A DNA stretch of 64,000 nucleotides from Branchinecta lynchi (GCA_023053575.1 JAKZAP010000020.1:21414764-21478763), one strand, 5' to 3'; counted from the stretch's first letter, positions 10,401 to 20,410 are shown. Made by a program: numbers and translations. Notes: generated by a model from the sequence alone, not told the origin.

Positions 10401-12985
10401 GCATGCCTCTACTATATATTACGATCCAAGGAACCATAACTAATTTACTTGAGCCATTCGCTGTTTCTCTGCATTAAGGCTTGTACATATACTTGCATGC
10501 CTTAATCTTTGATACAAGTAAAATGCTACGGGCAGGACCAATTAGGCCCCCGCTGATTATCATTTCCTTTACAGGCCTTAGCCTATGAGGGTTGGAGTGA
10601 TTACTTCTTCCTTACCCAATTCCTCTTATCCTGTGCAATGGGCTTCCTGCTCTCATACTCAACTGTACTCTGTACTCAACTAAATTCAGCCCTTACGACA
10701 ACTGTGATTGGCTGTTTGAAAAATATTGCTGTGACGTATTTAGGAATGTTTATTGGAGGAGATTATATCTTTAACTGGGCCAATTTCACTGGCCTCAATG
10801 TCAGGTAAGTCGGAGCTCTTTCTCTTCCATTATCTGCTGCTCACTTGAAACTGTACTTGCCAATGTTTTTTTGTTCACTGGTGACTGCTCCCTATCGTAA
10901 CAAACAGCGTACGGACTCTCCAGGGGGGGAGGGGGGGGCAAGTATCTACCGACTGGCTTTTAACTTTTACCGTTGTTTTTTATTGCAGAAAAACGATTCT
11001 TTTTAGAAAAAACGACTGTTTTGACAAAAAGTCGACTGATTTTCGGAAAAACCGACTGATTTCAAGAAAGAACTGTGATTTTGACTAAAACCGACTGTTT
11101 TTAAGAAAAATCGACTGTTTCCCAGAACAAAAATTGACTGTTTTTACGGAAAATCGCGGCATTTTTGGGCGTACCCCCTCTCCTCCCATATGTGACGCTC
11201 GTGGTCTGGACTTTACCGATGCAGACTCACTGGAACCTTGTCATGAGGCAGGTTTAGTGAGAAGAAACCAGGAGAAACCTAAGAACAAATAAGCACAAAC
11301 CTGGGTATCCTTATCTCTATAATACGACGACCATGCGGAGTCGAATATTTCCCCATACCCTGCCCGATGCAAACAAGCGGGGGTTGGGAGCAACGCGGGA
11401 CGTCATTATTTAAAGTAACTTTCAAAGTAAAAGCCGATTAGTCCTAAACGCTCTCCAGAGTGGGTCGGCGTGCCTCCTGCACTAATTCCTTTGCTACGAG
11501 TAACGGCGAAGACGGAAGTAGACGGGTATCAATTCAAAGCGCTCTAGCTCAGTTTTGTCGGGGTATCTCTAGTAGCTGCATGGGACCAAAGACGGAGGTT
11601 CTACTAGATTATTCGTTCTTGGTAGAACGGAAACACCAGACACTGGTGTGGAAAAACCAGAAACTACGAGGAGCGCAACGATCGTGCCTATTATTTCTGC
11701 TTTCGTCTGTTACTCCGATTTTGCTTTTGATAGAGTCTAATCAAACCCCCTTTGATTTAACTGAAGAGGGACGTGAACTGGGGTCAAGGTTAGTACAGCG
11801 TATAAGAGATTAGTGTTCTACCGAATGCGTCGTTAGTGTTGGATCGGACAATAGGTTCTAATTGTAGTAGATAAGATTTTCAACTCTGCGCGTTATGATT
11901 TTTAGGGTATAGCGCTAATTGAGCATGGTTTTGTGGTCTGTGGCAGAGTCGTTACTAGCCAAGTTGTTTTTTTGGGGGGACAAGGTATTTACTGATTGGT
12001 CAGTTATTTTTACCGACTGTTTTTACGAAAAACCGACTAAGTTTCAGAAGAATCTTATGTTTTTTCCAGAAAAATCGACTGTTTTACAGAAGAACCGACT
12101 GTTTTTCTAGAAAAATCGACAGACTTTGAAAAACCGACTGTTTTTGGAGAAAATCGAGGCGCCTCGCGAATACTCATTTTTGGGGGGGGAGAGGGCGTCC
12201 TCCCGTACGAGACTACTCTGGTCGATGATGCTAAACGGATAAGTTAGCTGAGATTTTCAGTTAAATTACGACTGCGGGTTTGTTGCCTTTGGAATATATA
12301 GATTGTTAGAAAGTTCAGTGTTTTAGACATTAGTTTTAGACTAGTAAAAGTACTTTTTACAAACATGCTAAATTCCTGCTTGGGCTGCCGCTTTGGTTTT
12401 GTAATCTACGAGATACACGAAGTCATGGGGTTAAAGATGCGATTGAGGCTGCTTTAGAGTGTAGTGCTGGATTTTTGGAATCCCTTGTTTAGAGGGCCAG
12501 TTCCCACAGCTGTATCTAAACAGTATTTTTTTCTCTTTTTTGAATTATGTATTGCCAAGTTAAAATTGTATCTTTTGTTGTTCATTGTTCGTTTTTCTTA
12601 ATTTTTCTTTCTTATACTCCTCAGTGACATTTGACATTTTATGTAAAGATGGGAAATGAACATATTCATTCATTTATGAGAAGTTACTACTACCACTACT
12701 GCAGAGGAAAATGCTTGGGATCACCTTGTTCCACCTCCCTCTTACTTCCCTGTTCGTGTTTTAGTTTGTTTTGTTTTGTTCTATCTGTAGCTGTTTGGGT
12801 GTTTCGCTGTGTTTTACGCCACTTGATTTCCCTTGCGGAATTGGAGGATATACAAATAAAATCGGTTGTTAGTTATTATTGGCCATAGCCATCTTATTTT
12901 TCTTTCTTTTTTTAGCATCTTTGGCAGTCTGATCTACACATACGTGACGTTCAGAACAAAAGAATCATCAGCGCTTCCGACGTAA
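1389..12985 (+). CDS. SLC35D: SLC35D-type nucleotide-sugar transporter, C-terminal four exons (gene span)
   Basis: Partial gene; coding exons 1389-1457, 3320-3515, 10575-10804 and 12916-12985. All junctions are GT..AG and phases match (AG|T Ser, phase 0, AG|C Ser), giving 187 residues and a TAA stop. The family consists of multi-pass Golgi/ER antiporters that import UDP-sugars for glycan and proteoglycan synthesis in exchange for nucleoside monophosphate. Family hallmarks visible: [25 protein letters not shown] and GGDYIF, all as in vertebrate SLC35D1 and SLC35D2. Those proteins are about 340-355 residues, so roughly the N-terminal half is encoded before base 1. I cannot decide between D1 and D2. 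The plexin gene lies tail to tail downstream. Introns are packed with repeats. Confidence 0.93.
1806..1984. mobile_element. MITE with GTGTTCCACC ends
   Basis: The terminal inverted repeats GAGCGTGTTCCACC and GGTGGAACACGCTC bound about 180 bp rich in TAGTAACTAT motifs. The related copy at 38167-38454 shares the ends and the TAACTATT-type interior. No coding potential. Confidence 0.7.
1985..2460. repeat. Repeat block of TTTTTGCAG / TACCRTGGTA motifs
   Basis: The block contains many imperfect inverted copies of CGTTTTTGCAGTTA and TGGTATCTG. Relatives occur at 32275-32560 (opposite orientation) and 53350-53445. The terminal motif TCTGCAAAAACGCAACTA is shared by all three, suggesting the eroded end of one MITE family. 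From 2461 to about 2780 I see nothing recognisable. Confidence 0.55.
2783..2900 (+). repeat. tRNA-derived SINE head (probable)
   Basis: It has an A-box-like TGGCCGAATGGG followed about 40 bases later by a B-box-like GGTCGCTAGTTC and then GTCTCGGTGG. The spacing and the GGCGC / CCCAACTCC arm resemble a long-variable-arm tRNA head. The B box departs from the consensus and no clean acceptor stem forms, so this is a SINE relic rather than a tRNA gene. The rest of the intron up to 3319 is unremarkable. Confidence 0.4.
3320..3515 (+). CDS. SLC35D: SLC35D exon b ([11 protein letters not shown] motif)
   Basis: The acceptor is TTTCTTTCAG and the donor is GACAAG|GTGAGT. Residues 24-88 are encoded: [19 protein letters not shown] (one membrane span), the loop [13 protein letters not shown] that is nearly invariant in SLC35D proteins, then [18 protein letters not shown] (a second span) and TGDFDK. 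A run of 14 C starts eight bases into the following intron. The frame stays open past the donor only by chance. Confidence 0.95.
3524..3537 (+). repeat. C14 homopolymer beside an SLC35D donor site
   Basis: Fourteen C residues begin eight bases downstream of the exon b donor. One of many G/C homopolymers in the window; on the - strand it is a G run. Confidence 0.9.
4418..6026 (+). mobile_element. Element with internal 280-290 bp tandem array
   Basis: It starts AAGTGCCATATAGCGATC and ends AAGTGCCATATGAGCTCGTA followed by GCTCTTGTTATA; GAGCTCGTAGCTC near the end is a small hairpin. Between about 4550 and 5985 a unit of some 281-290 bp is repeated about five times; landmark CCTCAGACGACCCACTTAAA recurs near 4972, 5252, 5535 and 5816, a diverged form near 4682. 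Poly-G (4861-4874) expands one unit. A related element sits in opposite orientation at 46351-48835. No ORF of note. Confidence 0.8.
6435..7236 (+). mobile_element. GGATCCC-flanked repeat family, copy 1
   Basis: It begins TTTTTGGGATCCCAAAACGT and ends TTTTTGGGATCCGATCGAAA. Inside, a unit of roughly 120-130 bp is repeated with landmarks GTCCGGAATCCGG, AAACCGGAAA and GATTTAGGGGTAAG. Other copies are at 8812-9231, 18173-19218 and 59590-61990, with reversed fragments at 51598-51770, 52225-52430 and 62825-63430. No protein-coding remnant. The superfamily is not recognised. Confidence 0.75.
7331..7602 (+). repeat. Empty-site paralogue of 113-1195
   Basis: It reads continuously from CTTGGTCACACTTGGCTCAT through GATACAACTAACTCTGAATG to AGGCGGCTTTTTTAGCCCAG, without the 0.8 kb insertion found in the other copy. 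It lies in the SLC35D intron between exons b and c. Confidence 0.75.
7700..8660. other. SLC35D intron, short inverted repeats only
   Basis: 7735-7830 and 8440-8655 share GAGCGTGTCCGAAAGC-type sequence in opposite orientation, and GCTGCATTAATGC recurs at 8550-8630; this may be a diverged foldback element. Otherwise AT-rich intron without exon signals. Confidence 0.4.
8812..9231 (+). mobile_element. GGATCCC-flanked repeat family, copy 2 (short)
   Basis: It starts TTTTTTGGGATCCCAAAACG and ends TTTTTGGGATCCCATCGAAA. It has fewer internal units than copy 1 (about 420 bp in all). Directly upstream, 8700-8800 resembles the reverse of 37290-37370 (TTTGGCTTTAAACCTTATA), another dispersed repeat. Confidence 0.7.
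9933..10414. mobile_element. TA-flanked MITE, CAGTAGAGG ends, long copy
   Basis: The ends CAGTAGAGGTATGCTTATTT and, reverse complemented, TAGTAGAGGCATGCTTATGT pair over about 26 bp, and TA stands on each side. The TA duplication fits Tc1/mariner-type mobilisation. A second, shorter member (same ends) is at 23797-23990. It ends 160 bases before SLC35D exon c. Confidence 0.75.
10575..10804 (+). CDS. SLC35D: SLC35D exon c (NSALTT and GGDYIF motifs)
   Basis: The acceptor is TCCTTTACAG and the donor AATGTCAG|GTAAGT. Residues 89-164 begin [12 protein letters not shown] and continue through [49 protein letters not shown] and [10 protein letters not shown]. This is the most conserved block of the family and carries three hydrophobic segments. 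It ends in phase 2 and joins C of the last exon to make Ser. A TA-flanked MITE ends 160 bases upstream. Confidence 0.96.
10925..11190 (+). repeat. CGACTG minisatellite, copy 1
   Basis: After a G-rich stretch, a degenerate unit of about 20-25 bases (AAAACCGACTGATTTC / AAAATCGACTGTTT) repeats until about 11160. A second array lies at 11950-12190 in the same intron, and a third at 48838-48980. Each ends with a GGCGTACCCCC- or GGCGTCCTCCC-like cap. Confidence 0.7.
11300..11815 (+). repeat. Dispersed repeat, paired with 50640-51150
   Basis: Matched in reverse complement by 50640-51150: shared landmarks include CATGCGGAGTCGAATA / CATGAGGAGTCGAATA, GCACTAATT, AACGGCGAAGA, AGTAGACGGGTA, TCAGTTTTGTCGGGGTATC and CAAAGACGGAGGTT. 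The 117-codon open frame at 11460-11813 is a by-product of the repeat, not a gene. Here the unit sits between two CGACTG minisatellites. Confidence 0.65.
11950..12190 (+). repeat. CGACTG minisatellite, copy 2
   Basis: Same degenerate unit as 10925-11190 (AAAACCGACTG, AAAAATCGACTG), ending in a G-rich run. The two arrays flank the 11300-11815 repeat as direct repeats, so the three parts may form one composite element of about 1.3 kb. 12190-12915 holds no further structure that I can support. Confidence 0.65.
12916..12985 (+). CDS. SLC35D: SLC35D terminal coding exon
   Basis: The acceptor is TCTTTTTTTAG. It completes Ser165 and encodes residues 166-187, [12 protein letters not shown] (last membrane span) then [10 protein letters not shown] and TAA. 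Family members usually carry a longer polar cytosolic tail. With one extra A in the A run at 12958-12961, translation would instead continue through an acidic stretch ([18 protein letters not shown]) to a TGA at 13039-13041. So the stop given here may not be the native one. No polyadenylation signal could be assigned with confidence. Confidence 0.85.
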
Positions 12986-13588
12986 CAGTGACCAGTGAAA
13001 GTGAAAGTGACAATGAAATAGAAATGGATGGGCTGCGTTGATGGTTGCTGAAAATTGCGGGATGACGAACTGGCGTGCAATCATCCTTCCATTAGTCTTA
13101 ATTTAAATAGTTGCCAACTATATTGACTTTTGGTCGTTGGTATACGGGTCACGTGTAAAGCCCTTTTCTTGTGAGTAGGCTAGCCGTCTACTAAAACTCT
13201 TGACTTTTCGAACAGGTGATCCTCCACGCTGACGTTTAATTTAGGGTCTGGGTAGGCTGTACCCAGAGCTGGGATTGGGTTGCTATTCGCCACTATTGTC
13301 GTCTACCAAATTTTGTGTGCTAAGGCCTAAGGTACGTGCACAGTCCAGTTTTCGCAGTTGGATGCGAATTTCCTCCTTCGCTCAGAAATTTGCAACAAAA
13401 GGGTAGTCGTAAAATGAAAAAGAACTAAACTTCTGCTAAAAAAATTTCACCTAAAACTTTGATACGGAACAGAAATCCCAACTTTGGATACAGTCTACCC
13501 AGACACTAAACTAACCTAGCGTGGAGTATTTACCCATCCCAAAATCAAGAATTTTTGGTAAACCGGTAGTAAGGGTGTGTAAACAAAG
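12986..13588. other. SLC35D 3' region
   Basis: Presumed 3' UTR and downstream DNA. No clear AATAAA close to the stop. A short acidic open frame (to 13041) follows the stop and is discussed as a finding. Confidence 0.4.
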
Positions 13589-13748
13589 TACACTGTAAAA
13601 AAAATCTTGGAGGAATCTTGCTTGTCTCTGTTGAGATAAGATTATCTCTAATTCGGATTAATCTTATCCCAGTAGAGATAAGATTAATCCCAGTAGCAAA
13701 TATCGGAGTTAACTTTAATCCTTACTCGGAGAAACTTTTTACAGTGTA
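13589..13748. mobile_element. Palindromic MITE, TACACTGTAAAA ends
   Basis: The ends TACACTGTAAAA and TTTTTACAGTGTA are exact inverted repeats; the interior is rich in GAGATAAGATTAATC. A related copy with TACACTGC / CAGTGTA ends is at 35153-35302, and an end-less relative occurs at about 13920-14035. The terminal TA suggests a TA target. Confidence 0.75.
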
Positions 13749-14904
13749 TCTCGCTTACAGGTGGTGTTGAAATATCCAACATCGTACAATGTGTTCCAGC
13801 TACTTTCTCTTGGTACTAAAAACATCGTTCCAACCTGTTCGAAGGGTATAAAAGTAATACGGATTGGAACGGTCGTCATAACTTTGGCTGTCGTGCCTGT
13901 CGTCATAAAAATGCTACACGGACTCATCTTATCTCTATTTGGTATTAATCTTATCTGCGAAGAGATAAGAATCATCGGAGTAGCAAATACTGCAGTTAAC
14001 TTTAATCTTTATACTAGAAACATTTTCATAGTGTGCATATGAAGTGAATATTGAAAATAATCCTTCCCTTCCTACCTTGAAAATAAGATGATATAACGAA
14101 GAGAGATTTAAACTCTGCGGGTTACCATATGAGTGTTATGCCATAGCGTTAGCGAACATTCATTGCGTGGACTCCGCGTGCAATAGTTCGCAAAGAGAAC
14201 CATTGAGCTTCATTTGACACAAATTACGTAGCGAAATTCGAAACAGCGTAGTCAGTCAGCAGCGCTGATTCTGATTTCGCCGCGTTATTTGTGTCAAATG
14301 AAACAGCCGCACTCTATCCGGACTGTTACAGGAGGGGTTTCCAACCTCGAATTTACACAACTGGAACCTGGCGTGAAAAGGTTCGAAGGAAATTTCAGTC
14401 CAGTCCTAAGAAGGTCCCAACTGCCAAGAAGTAAACCCTGATTGACCTAGGACCTATTTTGGGCTGCATCGAAATTTTCTTGTAAGGTATTCAGGCCAAG
14501 TTCGAGGTCATATAAATTCGAGGTTGGATACCCTCCTGTATATCACGCGGATTCTACGCAGTAACGTCTTAACCATTATACCAAGGCAAGATTTGCAATG
14601 TTTTCCTTTTCATTTTATACTATTTCATTTATTCACGTGAGTACATATGCAACCTGTCACGTGTAGATGCGTGCTTTAAAGGAAGAGCCACGGGCGTGTT
14701 CCAGCCCACTAATAATAGGTATTTAAAACGGCCCTGTTATTCCAATCGTATATCGCTTCATGCAGACTGGAACGACGATGTTAGCTTTCAGTAGGAGCTT
14801 GGAACGGAAGTCGCCATGATCCCGCCAATGGTGCAAGACCGCGTTCCGTCGTTAAAGCGGTACGTTTTACTGATCTGCGTCGAAACAATTTGACAAGTGC
14901 GGAA

Positions 14905-15275
14905 TAGTCTTTTAGCCCAAGCTGACTGCGAATCATATTTGACGGTGCAAAACGGATAGGTCAGCCACATTTTATTAGAGCTATATTTCGGCTCTTCTTG
15001 GCAAGGGTCCTCTTCAGGCTCAAGCCGCTCAAGCTGGAAAATTAACTTGTGGAAAAACAATCAAAGATTCTTCCTTAAATATCTGATTTTGTGAACTTCT
15101 TCTCCGAAAATTGGTTGAAGTTAAAGCTGATGCTGTGATTTCATTCTGGATACGGCTGCTCTTTTTGCTGTTCGATTGAAGCGGCTTGAACCTGAAGAGG
15201 ACCCTTGCCAAGAAGGGCCGAAATATAGCTCTAATAAAATGTAGCTGACTTATCTGTTTTGCACCGTCAACTATT
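14905..15275. mobile_element. Foldback copy of the GGACCCTTGCC repeat family
   Basis: Two arms of about 90-95 bp (14941-15036 and 15180-15270) are reverse complements with landmarks GGCAAGGGTCCTCTTC / GAAGAGGACCCTTGCC, TTTATTAGAGCTATAT and CGGTGCAAAAC; about 140 bp separates them. Single-arm relatives occur at 25655-25760, 36675-36765, 47085-47185, 53220-53345 and 58015-58180, and the tightest palindrome at 41881-42055. Confidence 0.7.
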
Positions 15276-16334
15276 GACAAGTGCGTTTGCGTCTCAACGC
15301 TGTTATTTGGCAGCGAAGTCGATGGAGTTGTCTAACCAGTGGTTGTTTGTTTAGAGAGTTGAAATTGACATTGCGTTTTTTGACGATCATTTTTCTGACT
15401 TAATTGTGCGACGACCGAGATTTTTTTTTGTTAGGACAGGGCGAATATTTGTTCTTGTTTAAAATCAGTTTGTCGTTTATGAGTGATTGTGTGTCATAAG
15501 ACATCCAACAAGGTGCCTTAAAAGGAAATGAAGTGCCAGCAGTACTGATTGATCACCCTTCCTAAAAGCTTTACTTTTACTTTTACCACCATCGACACGT
15601 TTATGGACCGTTCACGCTTATGTTGTAAGACGAATAAAAGTACTTCGCGTTGTAAGCCTTATCCTCTGCAGCCGTTCAACTTGTTTTCAAGTTGTACGCC
15701 GCTCCCCGACGTTTGGATCACGTATGCATGGATTATCAAAACGGAACCTTGAACCTGACAATCCATCCCTAGAGAACATACCTTTGATGACTTTATGTGG
15801 AATTTTAGATCGGCCGGTTTTACGAAAATCCAGTACAATACTCGGTATGATATCTGCTGCTGTGTCAGTTGGACTAGTGTATATTCATCGATTTAGTTTT
15901 GAGCCTACCAGGATTGTTCTTCTTATTTCAGATAAGGTAAAAAGCTTGTAACTGTCAAAACACAATCAGCTGTATAAATTAGTATGACTGACTTTCATTC
16001 AAAGAACTCATTCAGTCTGCATTCAATTACTTTTATATTACAAATATCTCTCCTTAAATGTTTCCCTCTTCTTCAGTAGTCCCGTGATGGAGACGCATTA
16101 CTATGATTGTCACGTATAACTTTTAACAAACAAAATAGAACCCGTTCCTATTAATTTTTACCATAGCAAGCCTCGGCAGGATGAAAATTTTCGCGGATAG
16201 CGAATAAAATTTTTTTCACGTATAACTCAAAAATTCTGCACGTTAAACGTAAGCTTGAACGGTCCATTAGAGACGCTCTGGCCTTCTGCATTGCATATTC
16301 TTCGTAGAAATTAAGCGTGAACAACGATTATGCT

Positions 16335-16545
16335 CTACTTCGTCGGTATTCCTGTTCCAGCAAACAAGATCTGAGTTTGGAATACATCGGTATAAGCCGT
16401 CTGTTATTTTTCAAGATATCAAAAGATTATAATTATTTATGCTTTATTCCTTCAGTTTTCCTATTAGAACAAACAAGATCTGAGTTTGGAATACGCGGGT
16501 GCAAGCCGTGTTTTATTTTTTTAAGATATGTAAAGATTAGAAGAT
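16335..16545 (+). repeat. Two-copy tandem duplication of about 105 bp
   Basis: AACAAGATCTGAGTTTGGAA and the following AAGCCGT ... TTATTTTT ... AAGATAT occur twice, at about 16364 and 16470. Intergenic; an A18 run follows at about 16596. Confidence 0.7.
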
Positions 16546-17148
16546 GAACACGTTTGACTAAAATCAAGTTCAACTTCTTTTAAATTTTCAGTATTAAAAA
16601 AAAAAAAAAAAAAATCATTACTGAGCAGAGAGGTAAACCCGGTCCACTCAGATGAAAAAATTAGTATTGGTACTGCATTTCCTTTAACGTTAAGTGTTTT
16701 GATTGTTTTTATCATCGATTCTGCAGCCCGAAACCGTCTCATTTTCGTTAGTATCTGTTTTACGCAACAAGTGCACAAATTTGCCAAAGGGTCAAGTGTT
16801 GTTACTATTTTAGAATGAAGCGTTTTAAAGACTCCTGTTGTTATAAGCAGCTTGCGTAGGGAAGTCAGTTTTAGTCTCAACAGCCTTTTCAGTCGTATAC
16901 GCTGCAAAAGAAACATCAACTTGGTTCCGTAAAATAATCAGTTTGATTTTTTTTTTTCCCTGGTTAAAATACCGCCATTATCATGAAGTATCAAAGTGAG
17001 TTGTTGATGAGCATGTGATTGAGCCTACCTCAGACTGATGTATGGAGAATACATATGGTGATCGATCATCTCTTGTAGTAAACCAAGCCGTTCGAGCTGC
17101 ATCTTCTGTTTGTGGACAAGTCATTGTAAAGGGTTGACAGCGAACAGC

Positions 17149-17390
17149 CAGCATTGCCACACCGAACAAATTTAAAGAGTGACTTTTGGTCGAAAACAGA
17201 TAGTGAATTAGGAGTGAAATTTTATTTTCAGGAAAAAATGCGAAATGATCACTTTTGGTTGGAATCGCTGCTGCAAGAATGGCACTTCTTCATTTTATTT
17301 TCATGAAAAAACGTGAATAGTCACTTTGGCCGAAAAAACAAACAGAATAGAGTGATAATTCACACTATCGTGCGGCATATGGCAACACTG
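17149..17390. mobile_element. Possible hAT-type MITE
   Basis: The ends CAGCATTGCCACA and, reversed, CAGTGTTGCCATA resemble hAT termini, and the interior carries repeated AGTGACTTTTGGTCG / AGTCACTTTGGCCGA motifs. No 8-bp duplication is visible at these borders, so the call is weaker than for 52773-53196. Confidence 0.45.
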
Positions 17391-17714
17391 CATCCACTCA
17401 GTGAGCAGTTTTTTTTTTTAATGAATAAAACCGGATTCTCTACTGCAACCATTATCACTTTTGCAGCGAAGGTTTAATTCCAGAACGAAGAAAACAAGGT
17501 CTGGGAACCTGCTTGATTAACAATAGTTCTTAAGCGAGATGAGCTGACGCTTCCGCCAACTAGGATTATTTAGCGTTCAGAATGTGGACATAGGAGCGTT
17601 GTGTCGAATTGGCCTTATTACAGTTCAGCGCTCCAAGTGGACTAGTTTCTGTTAGTCCCCCGTTTCTTCATAATCATCAATTGTGTAGACGTAGTAAAAA
17701 GTCGGATCCATAGG

Positions 17715-18105
17715 GTTAGAAGTGACAGATGGTGCACTTCTGCCAAAATATGCTAGATGGCGCAGAAGTCCTGAAAAAATCACGAGCCCCTCCTATTCAG
17801 AAAAAAGGGCGTGGATCTGACTAATATATTTAGGCTCCTTCCGCTCAAAATACGTAGCTAGTGCCATCTATACTCTATCTAGGAAGAACAGGCTGCAATT
17901 GACACAGAAGACATGTGCTACTTTGCCGAAATCCGGTAGATAGTATAGAAGTCTCGGAAAATCACACAAGCTGTGATATCCTCGTCCTACTTTTCAGAAA
18001 GGGCGTTGTCTAAACACATATATTTAGGCTCCTCCCACTCAAAATTCGAACCAAAAACACAAATCGTCATCTATACCTTATTTTGGGAAGTTATGGGCTG
18101 CAAGT
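17715..18105 (+). repeat. Two-copy tandem duplication of about 190 bp
   Basis: Two diverged units share AAAGGGCGT, ATATATTTAGGCTCCT(T/C)CC, CTCAAAAT and CATCTATAC; the first spans about 17720-17905, the second 17915-18100. No coding frame. Confidence 0.65.
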
Positions 18106-18172
18106 GAAAACGGGACAGCCCATACTACTCCTCAAAATCTCGAATGCGGCCTAATTTACTTTTCAACTGATT

Positions 18173-19218
18173 ATTTTTGGGATCCCAAAACTTAAGTGGA
18201 GGGATACCTATGACATCGTAAAAGTTATCCGTCTGTTAAAACGATAACTCTCGAAGGGAATGAGATATTTTAATGAAATTTGGTGTGAGGACTCTTTGGG
18301 TCAAGGGTTAGGTCAAGTCCGTAGACGGGCTCGGTAGGCCTACATTTAGGGGTGGGGGTTGAAATTAAGGGGCAAACAAAGTATTTTTAAACAGCTAATG
18401 TGATAGTCGATTATGGGGAAGAAGACACGCTGAACGCGAACATGCAAAAAAAATTCTCGTCCGACAAGTAACCGGTAAGTTGGTTAAAAGTAAAAGTTTC
18501 ATTTGAAGTTGATTAAATGTTTGATTTAGGGGTAAGAAGACATGTTGAACACGATAGTGAAAACAATTTTCTCGCCAGACGAGTAGTTTGTCCGGAATCC
18601 GGCAAAAACCGGAAAGTTGGTTAAAAGTAAAAGTTTGATTAGAAGTTGATTAAATGTTCGATTTAGGGGTAAGTACACATGCTAAACAGTTATGTGAAAA
18701 GCATTTTCTACCCGGACAAGTAATTCGACCGGAATCCGGCCAAAACCGAAAAATTTGTAAAAATTAATAAGTTTTATTTGACGCTGATTAGATGACAGAT
18801 TTAGGCGTAAGAAGAGACGCTGAGTCTGTATATGACAATCATTTTAATACCGGACATAAAATTCGTCCGGAATCCGGTTGTAACCGTTTTTTTTTTAGAA
18901 GCTAAAGTTTTCTTTGAAATTGATTAGATGTTCTTTATAGGGTTAAGGAGATACCGGAATTCGATTCTGAATTTTCTTTTTTTTGCTGGACAAGTAGTTC
19001 GCTTGGAATGCGGAAACCGGAAATTGGCAGAAATAAAGCAGGAATTTTCGTTCAGTCTCGTCAAAATAAATATGGCTTATAGATTTATATCTGAACTTGG
19101 TTCAAGTTTTCTCTAACGATTAGCCTGGCGAAAACTGGATCTGGCGAAGACAAGACCCAGTTGTCTGGAACAAATACGACATTTTTGGATCCCATGGAAA
19201 CCTTAGGTCTTGTTTTCT
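18173..19218 (+). mobile_element. GGATCCC-flanked repeat family, copy 3
   Basis: It begins TTTTTGGGATCCCAAAACTT and ends ATTTTTGGATCCCATGGAAA. It is the clearest internal minisatellite of the family: about four units with GTCCGGAATCCGGCAAAAAC, GTAAAAGTTT(C/G)ATT and GATTTAGGGGTAAG landmarks. Lies between the two genes. Confidence 0.75.
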
Positions 19219-19989
19219 TTGTTCCAAAAGAATGTTCCAACAGGTAGCGTAGACTCGACTTCTCGTTTTCGGGAAGCTGTAGTTTTGAACTGACTTCGGC
19301 TAGTTCAGCACGCACTGCTGTTTCGTCCCTAGATGCCTTAAAGCGTAACCGAGTAGTGCTTGCATTAAAAAAAATGTTTTACTGTCATCGATAATTTAAA
19401 CTATAAAGCGGCACTTTAGTCCCAAATACAAATCGGGTATACATTGCGCGCAGTATATAGCAATCCTGACAAAAAACATTGAATTCTGACTTTATAAATA
19501 AGGTATCTTCGCCGATAAAAAAAAGAACGAAAAACATCACATACATAAGCTGAAGTCAACGCAATAGAAATTCATTCAAGCTGCCCACCCAGTACAAGGG
19601 GTCAAGGGCTCGCACGCAACTTGTGAGCAACTCTGCGCTATTAAACAATGAGGAACAACATTTAATTCGTTTGTCAAAACAGGTCAAAGCTGGATAAAAC
19701 TTGTCAGATCACCCTTCAGTCCAAGTAAATGCAGGTCGAGGGTTGGCACAAGTGTTTGTGGCGGGCCATAATCTCCGTTACGTCTTGGACAGGAATGTAT
19801 TCGCGGCTGAGTATATATGCTTAGGCAAGAAACAAAGGGTGAATTCTCCAACGGTCACTAATCACAATACTGCCGCCTTCCTCTGAAGGACCTCTAGATT
19901 CTTCGTGTGAATTAACCAAGTCCTATGGTCTGAACATACGATCAGGGTCGGCCGGTTGCGGACTGGACTAACATCAATTCCATATGGAA

Positions 19990-20410
19990 AACCTGAGATT
20001 TGTTCAATTTTCTTACTAAAGTGCAGAAAATTCGACCGGAAATACCTAATCGTCTGTTCGTAAAATTTCCAACTCCATGCCAATATCGCATGCGCAGAAA
20101 ACCGAATTTAAGAGGAGATGTAAAAGCAAGTTTGTTCTTCCGGAAGGACGGAATAGCAGGGAAATTTCTTTTTAATAGCGGTCGCTTCGCAAAAAAAATC
20201 GAGAGATTCGGAAAACGGAAACGAGAGAGAGATTCGGAGGGATTCTGGTAGCGAGCGATTCGGAAAACGAACACGACACTCGAAAACACGAACGCGACGA
20301 AACGGAGAGATATCGGAAAAAAAAAACGCTATTCGGCGTCCATGCGCGCTTCCCGACACACGCCTGATGGCTCTCTGCATCGTGATCTTCAGCTTGTATC
20401 AGCGTGCGGT
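19990..20410. other. CpG-dense block 3' of plexin
   Basis: About 23 CpG dinucleotides occur in 20161-20340 within purine-rich sequence with repeated GATTCGGAAAACG / GAGAGATTCGG motifs. Open frames on both strands here are overlapping by-products of low-complexity composition. No gene is recognised. It could be an unmethylated regulatory patch or a young repeat. Confidence 0.5.

Noticed and set aside
15190..15235. Hammerhead-ribozyme-like core (CTGAAGA, a GGACCCTT/AAGGGCC stem, then GAAA) in the GGACCCTTGCC family
   Set aside because: Core boxes and stem II are present, but I could not pair stem I around a plausible NUH cleavage site in any copy; stem III is only 3-4 bp. Treated as a plain repeat.
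20108..20380. A gene in the CpG-dense patch
   Set aside because: Frames overlap on both strands, are composed of simple Arg/Ser/Phe-rich low-complexity sequence, and lack recognisable motifs.
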